From assembly GCA_025738555.1 (NCBI GenBank), contig JAOVFP010000008.1, positions 4,402,001 to 4,466,000 of the forward strand: 64,000 bases of DNA, read 5' to 3'. The notes beneath the pieces are model-generated. The model was not told where the DNA came from. It saw nothing but the letters and a program-made list of their open reading frames with translations, and did not search any database. Positions 23,272 through 34,395 of the stretch are shown here, piece by piece (position 1 is the first letter of the stretch; the number at the start of each line of letters is the position of its first letter). Both the position numbers and the translations under genes were made by a program. The stretch is from Cyathus striatus (taxonomy: Eukaryota > Basidiomycota > Agaricomycetes > Agaricales > Nidulariaceae).

Positions 23272-24249
23272 AAATCATTGTTGCTCTGAAGTTTGAGCAG
23301 GGTGACAGTCAGATACATTGTGGGTAGGAGGGAGAGAAGGTGGAAAGACAGCTGGGGGCCAGAAACCTTCTTGGAGGCCTTGGCATACAGATTGAGTGAA
23401 AGGTGTATTAGGGTGGTCTAATAAAAGATTTTCAAAGAGTGAGACATTAATAGGCATGATAATTTTAAATAGGTGAGGGTGGTTTTGAGTTGTAGAAAGA
23501 GAGAGTGAGTCATTCAGAATTTCGGGAGGAGGGGGAAACCAAGGTGAAGCAGAAAGAGTGAATGATAAGACAGAAGAGAGATCAGGAGAATCTGAGAAAT
23601 CATGTAAATTACGAAGATAGGATGGAAAGAAACTGAATGGAGGAAAATTAGTTATTTCATTTGCATTCTGAGATGCAATGTGATGTTTGGCGACAGTGGA
23701 GACATCAGTGAAGCCATCTGCAGTTTGGGAAGGAACATCCACTGGCAGAATTGAATTTGTGGCAGATGTCATTGTTGCAGCCTTTAGGGCTCTTTTTTTG
23801 TGAAGATTGCACCGTTGTGTTGTGGTAGAGATTGAATAAGGCACCACCTGGGGAGAGATGGGTTTCACAGAGGTGTTGGAATGCACTGACATCGGTAAGC
23901 TGGAGGTCATGTCTTGGTGCGACAAAGGAGTGAACTGCATTGTCAAACCGGATGACATGATCATGATCTTTTTCAACTTGGGATGTGAAGGCTTTATTGA
24001 TGTAGTGTCCATAGTCACAGAGTTCTTGCCATCTGTGTGGGAAAGCAAAGGAAATTCCTTCAGCTGCTTGGTCCCATGCAATTGACCAATCTCCACTGGA
24101 ATGGATGGTCTGTAATGGTTGGGAGCTGGATGAGGACAGACTGGGGGCTGCACCAGTGACAGTGTGAGAAGTAACAAAGAATAAGGAGGGTGGTTGAGAG
24201 AGAATAGAGGATGATGAAGGACAAAGAAGGTGATAGTGGAGCAAAGACT

Positions 24250-24276
24250 CAAACACAGACACAGACACAGACACAA
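24250..24276. repeat. (ACACAG)n microsatellite
   Basis: Four tandem copies of ACACAG inside the DIRS gag-like segment, just downstream of its second frame start on the minus strand. Simple-sequence expansion only. Confidence 0.7.
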
Positions 24277-24380
24277 GATGGGGAGGAAACTTATTAACAA
24301 CTACCAAGTTACAGAGTGTTTATATACTGAGTAAGTCTACCAAAGTCCTAACCAAAGTCCTGTAACTAAGGTAACTGACA

Positions 24381-24472
24381 GCTGTCAATCTGTCAATCAC
24401 AAATCTGTCAATCAAGTATCTGTCAATCACAGATCTGTCAAGTATGACAGGTGACAAGTGACAGCTGTCAAG
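24381..24472. repeat. CTGTCAATC minisatellite
   Basis: About eight imperfect copies of a 9-11 bp unit CTGTCAATC(AC/AA) within the gag-like region of the DIRS remnant. It disturbs the reading frame there and probably expanded after the element died. Confidence 0.75.
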
Positions 24473-25732
24473 GAAGCTGTGCAACCCAGAATATCTAACA
24501 GACAGATTGGAAGATGGAATTGAGGTCAACAGGTTGTCTGTGAATGATATGGTCCCATTCGAGATCCGGTATTTGTGGGGCTCAACAGGCAGTGGTGATG
24601 AGTCTCTTGACAGTGGAGTAATCACATGAAAAGGTGATGCGTAACTCACGAGTTTTTTCGAGGTCCTCAGGTAATAGTATTGCTGAGTCTGCAGAGAACC
24701 ATGGCATGTCTTGTTCAATAATTTGTTGTTTTTTATTGGGGTTATTGGAGAGTTCAGGTGATAATGAGAAGGTCCTTCTTCTTTTCAATCTGTTTTGAAG
24801 CTGGATATTTTCATCCACTCCAGAAGGGGATTGTCTAGGTTCTTCTTCTCGTTGGAGTGGTTGATCCTCCAGTTGTAATTGTTGTCCTCGAGAGGCAGCT
24901 GAGGAGATAATTTCAGCATGTTGGTTGAGGATTTTGAGGTAATGGAGGAAGATTTGTTCTCCAGAAGATTTTGAACCAGCGACAAATCATGGCAAGCATT
25001 GGGAGATGAAGGCAATTGCTGATGATTTGTTGATATCTCCTCATCGGAATTGTTGCACATAGTCATTGAGTTTCTGAACCATGTCATGTGTGAAAAGTTT
25101 GGGGGCTTGCCCTGCCAGGAATTCTGGTATTGAATTAGGGTCTTCTTGTGGAATGGCATGGTTAGGCAATTCTTGAGTGGTAGATTGATTGTTGGAGGAG
25201 GATGGTTCAGAAGTTGATTGGTTTGTGGTCTGGCCTGTTGGCTGTGAGGAGTGAATGAGGTGTCTTGAGGATATATTAGAAGCTGGTTGTTTGCCAGAGT
25301 ATTGTTGATGTGTGGCTTGAGATCCATCTTCAGTCATTTCAGTACAGATTGCAAGAAAGATATAAAGGCAGAAATTCTTGCCAAATAACAGAGCAAAGAT
25401 TTGGTTGAGAACAAATGATGTGGGCAGCTATGCCTGAGATCTACTTGGGCTGGTTAGATACAAACCAAGCACAAGTAGTGCATGCACCTCGCAATTTCGA
25501 GGTAGGAACTGATTGTTCCACTGGCGAATAGCAGACTCAGTAATTGAGCCTGCTGTAGGCATGGCCCCACCAGCTGCAAAGATGAACCGCTATGGAGAGG
25601 TTGAAATCAATCGAGGATCAATTGACGACAAGTGACGAAATACCATAGTGCGAGACATGTGTAATCAAGGAAGCGGTGTGAGCCTATGAAAGACTCTAAT
25701 TGGTCTTGCACAAAATCGAATTTTGAGCTTGA

Positions 25733-25835
25733 ATATACTTACCAACCGGTCCAACTTGTCAAATTCAATTCAGCTGTCTGTTATTGGTGTTAGGAGTTAA
25801 AAATTTGCCCAATTTGGATGTTTCGAGTCTTGCCC
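25733..25835 (-). repeat. right half of the split dispersed repeat
   Basis: AATATACTTACC, TCCAACTTGTCAAATTCAA, AGCTGTCTGTTATTGG and GGAGTTAAAAATT match the reverse complement of 41105-41203, which there directly adjoins the counterpart of 20858-20924. Differences between the two copies are again mostly C/T or G/A. Confidence 0.75.
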
Positions 25836-26241
25836 ACTTTCATGCTGTTCTTGTTCTTCCTTGCTCCTCATCCCCTCCCCCTCTCCCCTCCCTTAACTTT
25901 CTTTGTGTTTCTAACACTTCCTTCATGCTATTGCTACATGTAATCTATGGCTTAACACAAGCAATCATGCAGATGGCCTTGATTTTGCCAGCTTGTTGGC
26001 CTTGACTTGACAACCACCAACATCTAGTCGAGTTGCAGCCATATGATGCCCACCGTTCCCTCAGTCACCATAATATCAGCGAGCAATACAACATGCTTCA
26101 AATCTACTTGTGGTTTTGGAAGGTGCAGATGGATGGGAATGGGACAGGCAGATGAGCTTGGATGTTGCAGGTTGTGGCATTGCCAGTGTTTGTCTGTAGA
26201 TGGCCAGGGCAGGGGTTGAGTGGGGGTTCCAAAAACTGGTA
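25836..26241. other. repeat-derived gap, no gene
   Basis: About 400 bp with a pyrimidine-rich tract (CCCCTCCCCCTCTCCCCTCC at 25871-25890) and short frames only. Nothing recognisable. Confidence 0.5.
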
Positions 26242-27168
26242 CAGTTTGCAACACTTAAACACCACAAATTTTATTATGGTAGGAAAATGATTTTTTTAGG
26301 GCAAACTAATTACAGATTCAAAATCAGAAGGTCAAAATACATACAAAAATGATGTTTTTGTGAAATTCCCACAATAAAATAGCTGTGCCAAATTTTTTGG
26401 CAAAAAAATTGACATGTTACATAGTCTAATTTAGGATACAATAGCCTTGAGTGCCATCATAGCATGATTTGAGACTTGATGGTGTTGATGATACTGTCTA
26501 ACAGCTCATTCTGCTGCTTCACCTGTTAAACCACACCTATATGCACTCATAAGTTGCCATGTTCAGTTTATAAAATGACAAATAACATCCAGAGAACAAG
26601 CATCTAGATATTTCACAACCACTTTTTTTGCATCTTGAAAGGTTCTTTTATCTTCTTCACAATACTGATATTTTGCCCACCCCTAGTACTGTCAAAGTGT
26701 ATGCTCAATAATTTAAATTTGTAATATTATTAAAACATACATACTATTTGATATATGAGTGATATGTAGTGGGGAGGGACTCTGGGGATCAGTTTTTGGC
26801 TGATTATTGCTAAGTCCACTGGTATTTCAGCTCTTTTTCTTGGGTCTACCTCTGGGCATAGTGGTTAGAAAAGTGATTTTTTAGTGCCCAGTGAAGTGAT
26901 TCAGAGGCTGTTTTTTTTGTGGAATCATATCACTATTGATGAAAGCATACTAAAAATACATTTATCATGATTTTTACTATTTTTTATGGCCAAGTGCCAA
27001 ATTTTTGGGCTAAAAAATCAAAAAATCAGAATTTCGAAAATCTGCTTGTGAAATATTATAGATTACATCGTAACTATCCTATTCCAATGATTTTTGGAAG
27101 CTAAAAGTCATTTGTAGTTGCTAGAAAATTCACTTAATAAATTTGTGGTGTTTAAGTGTCACAAACTG
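26242..27168. mobile_element. 927-bp Tc1/mariner-like non-autonomous element
   Basis: Inverted ends CAGTTTGCAACACTTAAACA (left) and, in reverse complement, CAGTTTGTGACACTTAAACA (right), with the match continuing about 14 bp further (CACCACAAATTT). Both ends are flanked by TA (26240-26241 and 27169-27170), the Tc1/mariner target duplication. The interior has no intact gene, but minus-strand 26700-26440 reads, through stops, as a degraded peptide with MSAYRCGLTGEAAE and HHQVSNHAMMALKAI. That resembles, from memory, the C-terminal tail of transposase-like proteins of agaricomycete DNA transposons. An internally deleted copy is likely. Confidence 0.8.
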
Positions 27169-27971
27169 TAGTACTTTCCACTCTTATTATTTTGTTACAT
27201 AGATTTGTTTCAACAGACAGCAATGTTGCTCTGATATCAATGTAGACTGCAGCTAGTTGCTCAAGTGATGGCCTGAGCATCAACTTTCAGCTCTTAGACA
27301 GTGTTATTAATGTTGTAAAGCTATGTATATTTGAGCATAATGTGTATATTACAGCTACTATCAGTTCCCTAGTAATGCAAACCTGTACAAATTCACCTAC
27401 TTGTGCAAAACATGGTTTTTCTATATATCTGCTCATCCAATAACAATGAAAACTTGTACTATTGTAAATTCATGTATTCTATTTACTAATCTTAGTTTTG
27501 TTCAAAATAAAAGCACAAAGAAGTACTGATATGTGTAACTTAGATAAGAAAAATGCAGTTTTTAAAACCTTTTCTAAAATAGCACAGCAGAAATGCATCT
27601 GTTCAGATCCAAAAATTGGACACATTATGTATAGTGCATTAGAAATCATTCTGTAAAAAACCAGAACAATATCTTTAAAGTGGCAGTTATAATACGGAAA
27701 TTACAGTCAAGCATGACAAAAGAGAGAACTCCAGGGTTCATATATTTGAACTCTGACATCCCAGCAGCCCAAACAGGGAACCACTGGCAGCCAAAATCTG
27801 AAGGGTGCCAAACACTGTGTCTGAAACTGAATGTGACCTGGTGTGACAAATTTTGCACAAGCGTGTGAATTAGGTTTCTTCTTTTATGGCAACTTTGCAA
27901 TACAATAATTTTACATGTTTGAATAAAAATTGCAGATCGGAAAAGCTTAGAAGCACAGCTTTAAAGTGGTA
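27169..27971. other. AT-rich gap, no gene
   Basis: About 800 bp of AT-rich sequence with no domain in any frame. The small overlapping frames at 27646-27900 (both strands) have no recognisable content. Confidence 0.5.
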
Positions 27972-28362
27972 TACTGTACTAATCAAAATACTTCAGCACC
28001 CTTATATGTGTGTGACAGGTCCAACCACAGAACCACCTCATCAGGTTGAAAATATTGCATGACAATTTAAAAAATTCGGCATTTTCATGAGTAGAAGAGC
28101 CCCAAATATATAGCTCTTAAAGTGTAATTAATTTATAGAATGTTGTGGTCTAATGGTAAGTTGTATTTAAACACTGTAAAGGGCCAAATTTGTGAAGAAA
28201 AATTGGAAAATCATTAGTTCAAACCCTCTTTAGCAAAATTTTTATCAGTGACATCTCAGACCTTCTGTCAGTTGCAGTTATGACATGTGACAAGTACCAA
28301 ATTTCAGCATGTCAGGTAGCTGTGTGACACATGACTGCCAAAGTATTTTGATTAGTACAGTA
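27972..28362. mobile_element. 391-bp TA-flanked MITE
   Basis: Terminal inverted repeats of about 21 bp: TACTGTACTAATCAAAATAC on the left and its exact complement on the right, bordered by TA on both sides (27970-27971, 28363-28364). No coding content. Size, perfect TIRs and TA duplication fit a Stowaway/Tc1-mariner type MITE. Confidence 0.85.
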
Positions 28363-28440
28363 TACCACATGTGAGGTGGGTGTTTAGATGTGAAGATATC
28401 ATCAAAAACAAAATGTTTTGCATTTCTTGGGAACCGATAG

Positions 28441-28470
28441 TAATTGCAAATTGATGTAGCACCCAGGTTG
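28441..28470 (+). repeat. 30-bp repeat shared (inverted) with 40505-40534
   Basis: TAATTGCAAATTGATGTAGC and the next 10 bases (ACCCAGGTTG) recur exactly, in reverse complement, at 40505-40534. It is evidently a fragment of a dispersed element now represented by two short pieces. Confidence 0.7.
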
Positions 28471-28506
28471 ACACACTGTGGAGGGGATGGTTGAACCACA
28501 GGTAGA

Positions 28507-28514
28507 ATTGGGAT
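28507..28514. repeat. target-site duplication of the hAT element (left)
   Basis: ATTGGGAT, identical to 34262-34269 on the other side of the element. Eight bp is the hAT-typical length. Confidence 0.92.
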
Positions 28515-29307
28515 TAGTGATGTCAAAGTTCAGTTCAGAACCGAGGTTCAAACTTGAACCCTTCAGAACTGGACCTGAGTTCGGTCTGATGTTCGGTCAT
28601 GTGGTGTGAGCCAAACTGTAAGTCTGGTTTGCAGTCCTCTCAAAGGGAGAAATTTGTGAACCCATTTGAACAGGTTCGAACCTACGTGAACCTGTATTAG
28701 ATACTGTAGAAAAACATCCAGCCTTCATAGTTTAGTTGAGCATAAAAGAAAAAGCTCATCAACATGCCATTCCAAGATCCATTTAAGATCAATGTCAATT
28801 GTTAGTAAGCAAGATCACACTGCACAGCATTGATCATAATGAAAATTAGCACTTGTCCCTTGACATCAGATTCATGCTAACCAATACCCCACCCTGACTG
28901 CCTCAGTTCCTCTCTCTCAATGACAACACAATGCACATGGACATTGACCCCAGATCCTCCAGCTTGAAGCCTTCAACATTGGGTACAAGATAAAACTGTC
29001 AATGACCTAGGAATCCTTTTGGTAAAATTCAGGTCACCTTCTGATGTTCATTGTGATGTTGTCTGATCACCTTCTGTTGTCTGAATCTGATGTGATTCAG
29101 AATTCTCCAGTGGACCCAAATCTCAACACTCACTGCTCAGTGAACTATATGATGGCTGTGCTTGGATTAAGATATTCTGATTCATTCACATAATCCCATT
29201 CACTCAAGTGACAAGCTTTCGAAGTCTTTGCAATGGCAACTCATGAAATAAGAAATTCCGTCTCCATCAAAGTCTTTCATAATCTTATTCACTCTATCTT
29301 TCAAAAA

Positions 29308-29318
29308 TATATATAAAG
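29308..29318 (+). promoter_or_regulatory. TATA box of the hAT transposase gene
   Basis: TATATATAAAG lies about 140 bp upstream of the transposase ATG at 29460, inside the element, so the promoter travels with it. Confidence 0.6.
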
Positions 29319-29459
29319 CCGGTCTTGAGGGCTTTGCAGTCTGTAAGCTTTCATCTCTGAAATCTTCTGTGCAAAACCCACCACATATAGTTGAGCTTTT
29401 CTTTGTATTCAACTCTTATGATACTAACTCGTTAATATTATAGATACTTACTACTTACT

Positions 29460-32400
29460 ATGTCTAACTCTGTGAACTCAGATGCTGGATGTGCTGTACG
29501 TGATGATGGCATGTTGAAGGATGCCTCTGAGATCATTTGGTACCATGATGATGACAACTCAATCCCTCTTCAGAACTCTCTGAGGCGGTGCTCTCTTCAC
29601 ACCACAAAGCCTTCACAGTGCCTTCTTGAGTCTAAAGAGTCATCAAGTGTCTCAGCTTGGTTGTCTACTTCCAATCAGTCTCGACCTTGCCCATCAACAA
29701 TGGACTCATCAAGTTCAGTGGTCACAAACAAACAACCAGCATCTGGCAGTCCTCCCAAGTCTTCTCATCATGCAGCAAAGAAGACTGTTATTGAAAGTGC
29801 CAAGGAGTCTGGTGAAGAAACAGATATGGAGGATACTGACAGGGAGGATGACTCTGCAGTTGAGCCATCAGGCATTGCTTATGAGAAGTTGCAGGGCATG
29901 GCAGAAGTGGACTATCAGGTAAGTTGTGTAAGTTTCTTCAAGTTCTCATGCACTGCTAATTATGTGTTTCTGCTGTATGTGTCACTCCCACACATGTCTC
30001 AACTGACTATCAACTGACTCTCACCTGACTCTCATCTGACTCTCAACTAAGTCTCAGAAGTCAGGTTAGACTCTCATCTGACTGTCATTTAACTCTCAAC
30101 TGAGTCTCAAGAGTCAAATGAGAGTCAGTTGAGACTTCTGGAATTGGTATTGGGCTTAGCTTGGATTCTTACCTGACTCACACCTGACTCTCACCTGATG
30201 TGTGACATGTTGGAAAAAGTGTGACGTGTTGGAAAGAGTGTAACATATTGGAAAAGTGTGACACATTGGAAAAAGTGTGACATGTCTTGTCACACTTGTC
30301 ACAGTATCATAGCCATCACAAATGTCACACATTTTCCTCTGAAATGTTGGAAAAAGTGTGACATTTGTGACAAGCGTGGGAAAAGGTGTGACATGTTGGA
30401 AAAGTGTCACATATCATAGCCATCACACTTGCCACACTTTTCCAACATGTCACACTTTTTCCCACACTTGTCACAAATGTCACACCTTTTCCAACATTTT
30501 CCAACATGTCACACTTTTCTCCATCATTTTCCGACATGTCACGCTTTTTCCATCATTTTCCAGCATGTCACACTTTCCAACATGTCACACATGTCACACT
30601 TTTTCCAACAGTTTCCAGCATGTCACGCTTTCTCCCTTGTCACATTGATCATCAATAATGTATTGACAACTTGCTTATTCAACAAACAACTATCACTGAT
30701 AGTCTAATGAAAGTCCTATCAATCTAGTCTCAGATTACTATTGAGACCTCAGTGAGAGAGGTTTGAGTTTTGTGAAAATTTATCATCTAACTCTCACGTG
30801 ACTCTCACCTAACTCTCACCTAACTCTCATCTGACTGTCATTTCAGGCCAAAAATCTCAACCTACTCTCAACTGACTCTCAATCTACTCTCAGAGAGTCT
30901 CAACTGACTATCAACTGACTCTCTGATAGTCAGTTGAAACATGTGGCTAAGTGTCACGACCTCTGTTTCTGTTAATATTTAGTCTTTTATTAGTACTCAT
31001 AGCAAAAGGGATATGACTGCTGATATATCCACCATCTTTGTTCATGAAAGAGAGCACATTAACTCTCATATGAATAAAGTACAAAGTGGTTGGTGGTGTA
31101 AAATATGCTGGTAAGTGTGGTGACTACTATGGGATGAAGATCACAGCTAACATTTTCATCCAGCAAAACCAATCCAGGTGATGAGAAGAACTTCTTTACT
31201 GGAAGTACATTTAGTCTTCACATGCACATTGCATGGTAAGAGGCTTTGTATTTATGAAATAGTTATTCATTTCATTCTAACACTATTCATCACTAGATTT
31301 CACATTGAAGAGTACATTGAACATTGTAAGAATCTTGGTATTGAGACAAATTCTCGTGCTCTCTCAAAGCTATCTTCGGAAGCAAGTCAAGGGTAAGTTT
31401 AATTTTTCATTATATTTTTCATGTTCTAATGCACTGTATATACAGTCTAATTCAGACTTCACTTGACTCAGTGATTATCTCTGAGGTCAAGCCACCTGCA
31501 TTTACAATGGAGGGGCTCATGGACCACATTATTGAGCTTATTGTTTATGAAGATGAGGTTAGTACTTCCTTTCTTTCCTTCAAGAATGCTACTTATTTAT
31601 TTATAGGCTTTTCGTCTTATTGACCAAGGGGCTTTCCACAGATTAATTTGATTCTGTCATCTGTCAGTTTTGGAGAGGGACATTCTGCATTGTGTTACTC
31701 TCTGAAATGAAATTATGAATTGAGCAAAGTTAGCAGAACTATGTGTTAGAGATATTTTGAAGGGTGTGTCCAGTAAAATTTCAACTACATTTGATCTCTG
31801 GACATTGAAGTCTGGTGATCCTCATATTTCAATTACTGGACACTACATATACAGTCCACCTGATTGACCAAATGACTGGGAGCTACGAAATGAACAGCTA
31901 GCATTTGAATTGGTTCAAGGTCAACATACTGGCAAGAACATAGCCATTGTAATTCAACAAACATTTGAATGTTATGATCTACACAGAAAGGTAAGTTTAT
32001 TAAACTAGGGCTTTGCTATACATTTCTAGCTACTTTATTGGATTGGTTGGATTACAAGTGATGGTGCTGCTGTCAATCAGACCACGATTAGAGAACTCAA
32101 GAAGATTTTAACCATCAAAGAAATAGACTGAACTGCACAAGAGTATGATATTTTGTATGTTCCCATCCCTACTGTGGTGTTTATTTGTTTATTCTCTAAA
32201 TAAAATTCAGATGTATGGAGCATGCACTTCATCTTGCTGCAAAGCACTTTGTTGAAGCTATTGCTCCGCCATCATCAACTAAGATCAGCAAGAAAGTGCA
32301 AGCAGCTCTCAAAAAGTCCAGTCACAATGGCGATCTTAATCTTGATGAACTCAACCATGAACTTGCAGAAATCAATCTTGAAGATCCTGAAGGGGATGCT

Positions 32401-33982
32401 GAATCAGACTACAGTGATATTGACGACTTCAACACATTCCTTCCAGGTGACTCACTTGGAAAGGCTCTTGCTCTCATAAAACAGGTATGTGCTTTAAGTA
32501 ATATATGTAATGCATTTCTAACTTTAATTTATTACAGATTTGTGCATCTCCACAAGCTCGTACATTCTTTAGGTCAACATGCTCTCAGGTTGGTATTGAC
32601 CCACTTGAACTACTTCTGTGGGTTCATACTTGCTGGGCATCACTATATACCTTTCTGGAATGTTTATTTAAACAAAAGCTAGTAAGTTCCATTTGTCTGA
32701 TATTGTTAATAGCTACTAAAATTAACTATTAGGCTGTTGATCAATTTGTACTTCTTGCAGACAAAAGTGAAAAGGTTCCAGATCTATCTGGTAATCAATT
32801 GTATTTGGATTTTAAGCTCTCAAAAAAGGATTGGGAGTGTCTTGACATTATTTGGGAGGTACTACATGTAAGTTCCGGTTTATTCTTTTGTATTTTGTCA
32901 CATTTATTAATTGGCTTTTCATGCTGTAGGACCCATCTGTTGTACAGCAATCATTCTCTGGTGTACATCACCCTACAGTCTGGAAGATTATTCCCAGTCT
33001 TGAGTTTATTATCACACACTGGGAAGCAATGCTAAAGAATCTGAAATTTATAGAAGTTAAGAATCCACTTCGAGAAGGAATTCAAAATCTTAAGAAATGG
33101 TATCATCGAGTTGATGATACACCTACAGCATATTCAATCTGTCTCAGTAAGCCACAGTTTCCTTCTTATTAATATTTCGACTGCTCATTATTCTTCCTTC
33201 AACTTAGTACTTGATCCAAAGATTAAGGATGTTTACTTCTGGATACACTGGACAGATGAAGAGTACCAGGAGGTAATGAAACACATTGAAGATGTGGTAT
33301 GTGTTCATTCAGAACTACTTTAATTCTTCCTTATAATTAAATTATGCTTTAATACCAGTTCGATGAATACTATATGCCACCCAAACCTAACACCATCACA
33401 TCTATGCATTCAGAAAATGGTGAGCCAACATTAATGTTTCTAATCCTTGCTAGAAACTTACCTTTATATTTACAGCTCACAGTACAACTTCCAATGCTAC
33501 CAATTTTATGTATGGTAGCTCATTCCTTCTGGATGCTGTACAGTCATATCAGAAAGTAGAGAAATCGGTCTCAAATCCTAGAGATGAACTCCACCAATAT
33601 CTCACTGCTGGCCCAGAGATCAATAATCCTGCTGCACAGGATGTGATTTGCTGGTGGGGGGTAAGTAATATTTTTTCATCTGTGAGTTGTTGCTCATGTA
33701 CTTACAATATTTTAGCATGAGAGTGATACAAAGTATCCGACACTGAAGTGCATGGCATGCGACTATCTAGCAATACAGGGCTCTGCAACGCCATCTGAAC
33801 GAGCATTCAGTAGTGGTGGCATTACTGATGTAGCACATAGAAACTGGCTTGCCCCTGATATTTTTGGTACACTTCAGATACTCAAAAGTGCTTATCATAA
33901 TGGGCACATTGCTGCTGAGCATATTGCTAGTGATATTGATGCCATTCCCTCACAGAATGATGGAGTGTATATAGATAATTAG
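29460..33982 (+). pseudogene. hAT transposase, split by introns and stopped by TGA codons
   Basis: Exon 1 (29460-29919) is acidic/Ser-rich with DASEIIWYHDDDN. Exon 2 (about 31003-31110) carries a BED-type finger (RDMTADISTIF, QSGWWCKIC), continued by NFFTGSTFSLHMHIA and RFHIEEYIEHCKNLGIETN. The catalytic core follows: SKISTTFDLWTLKSGDPHIS, GHYIYSPPD, WITSDGAAVNQ, MEHALHLAAKHF. Later exons give LFKQKL, FKLSKKDWE, HPTVWKIIPSLEFI and LDPKIKDVYF. The C-terminal hAT dimerisation domain is complete: MACDYLAIQGSATPSERAFS, SGGITDV, GTLQILKSAYHNGHI. In-frame TGA codons at 31649, 31703, 31721, 31865 and 32129 interrupt the core, mostly where Arg (CGA) is expected. Splice sites are still intact, so the inactivation looks recent relative to insertion. 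Confidence 0.88.
29986..30950. mobile_element. 965-bp minisatellite-filled element nested in the hAT intron
   Basis: Lies wholly in transposase intron 1. Its ends are inverted repeats: left CACATGTCTCAACTGACTAT (29991), right (complement) CACATGTTTCAACTGACTAT, one mismatch in 22 bp. GTGTCAC flanks both sides (29979-29985 and 30951-30957), a possible target duplication. The interior has two repeat types: outer arrays of CTCTCA(C/T)CTGA near both ends (30003-30190, 30780-30920) and a central array of GACATGTTGGAAAAAGTGT whose orientation flips at about 30410, creating a long imperfect hairpin (30197-30640). No coding capacity. Confidence 0.65.
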
Positions 33983-34261
33983 TTGTTCATTTATATTGTA
34001 ACTAATTCTACACTTGTTAATTCAAGTCTTTAACTAGTTCTATTCAAGTTTAAATCTTTAAAGTATTTTTATTCTCATTAATTCAAGTCTTTGTATGAAA
34101 GATTACCAAAAAAAACTGAAGACCTATAAAGTCCAGTTCACAGTTTGAACACCTTCTGAACCTGAACTGAACCCTTATGAACCTGAACCGAACTCAAAGT
34201 TCAGTCCTGAGTTCAGAGAAAATGTCAGAAAACCAGACTGAACTGGACTTTGACATCACTA

Positions 34262-34269
34262 ATTGGGAT
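34262..34269. repeat. target-site duplication of the hAT element (right)
   Basis: ATTGGGAT, exact partner of 28507-28514. Confidence 0.92.
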
Positions 34270-34395
34270 GTTGTATCAATTCTAAGTTTATTGCTTAGGT
34301 TTCCCACCATTTCCCTTATTTCATTCTTATGAGATTCTAACCTATGCTTTTATATGTGTCTACTTTATTCAGTTGTTTATTTATTCTTTATTCTA

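Larger units (their letters stand above)
23275..25337 (-). pseudogene. DIRS gag-like region with CCCH finger, multiply interrupted
   Basis: Starts at 25337 (MTEDGSQATHQQ), a Gln/Ser/Asn-rich head, then broken by several TGA codons while the same frame keeps making sense (near 25040, 24990 and 24583). Further on a second frame shows ENY-like conserved pieces (FPHRWQELCDYGHYINKAF, HDLQLTDVSAFQHLCE) and a CCCH finger ICHKFNSASGC..C..H at about 23735. A TGA follows, then CLHCRQTSHCISEC, a zinc-knuckle-like motif. The last part (MPINVSLFENLLLDHPN, LQEGFWPP) is the linker typical before DIRS RT. A frame change near 23660 remains unexplained (intron or frameshift). Confidence 0.7.
20925..25732 (-). 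mobile_element. 4.8-kb inserted segment carrying a decayed DIRS-type retrotransposon
   Basis: Defined by comparison with the uninterrupted repeat at 41105-41268. The insert is bounded by TCGA on the left (20921-20924) and TTGA on the right (25729-25732), a possible 4-bp target duplication in which one copy has lost its CpG. Within it, on the minus strand, lie a gag-like frame, a fused reverse transcriptase/RNase H and a tyrosine recombinase, the gene order of DIRS elements. The recombinase is cut short and followed by a 19-nt A tract (T on the plus strand). No terminal repeats of DIRS type could be paired by eye. Non-functional. Confidence 0.7.
28515..34261 (+). mobile_element. 5.75-kb hAT-family DNA transposon
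   Basis: Starts TAGTGATGTCAAAG and ends with the complement (CTTTGACATCACTA); the inverted match continues as AGTTCAG-type sequence to about 24 bp. An exact 8-bp duplication ATTGGGAT flanks it. Both subterminal regions are crowded with GAACC/GGTTC words (28530-28690 and 34130-34230), candidate transposase-binding repeats. The element contains one transposase gene with about a dozen introns, its own TATA box, and a second element in intron 1. The transposase has at least five in-frame stops, so this copy is not autonomous. Confidence 0.93.

Noticed and set aside
30156..30707. His/Thr/Phe-rich reading frames on both strands
   Set aside because: They are translations of the GACATGTTGG.. minisatellite in several frames at once.
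30000..30950. CRISPR-like array
   Set aside because: Units are 10-20 bp, directly adjoining and variable, with no unique spacers, and the host is a eukaryote. They are minisatellites.
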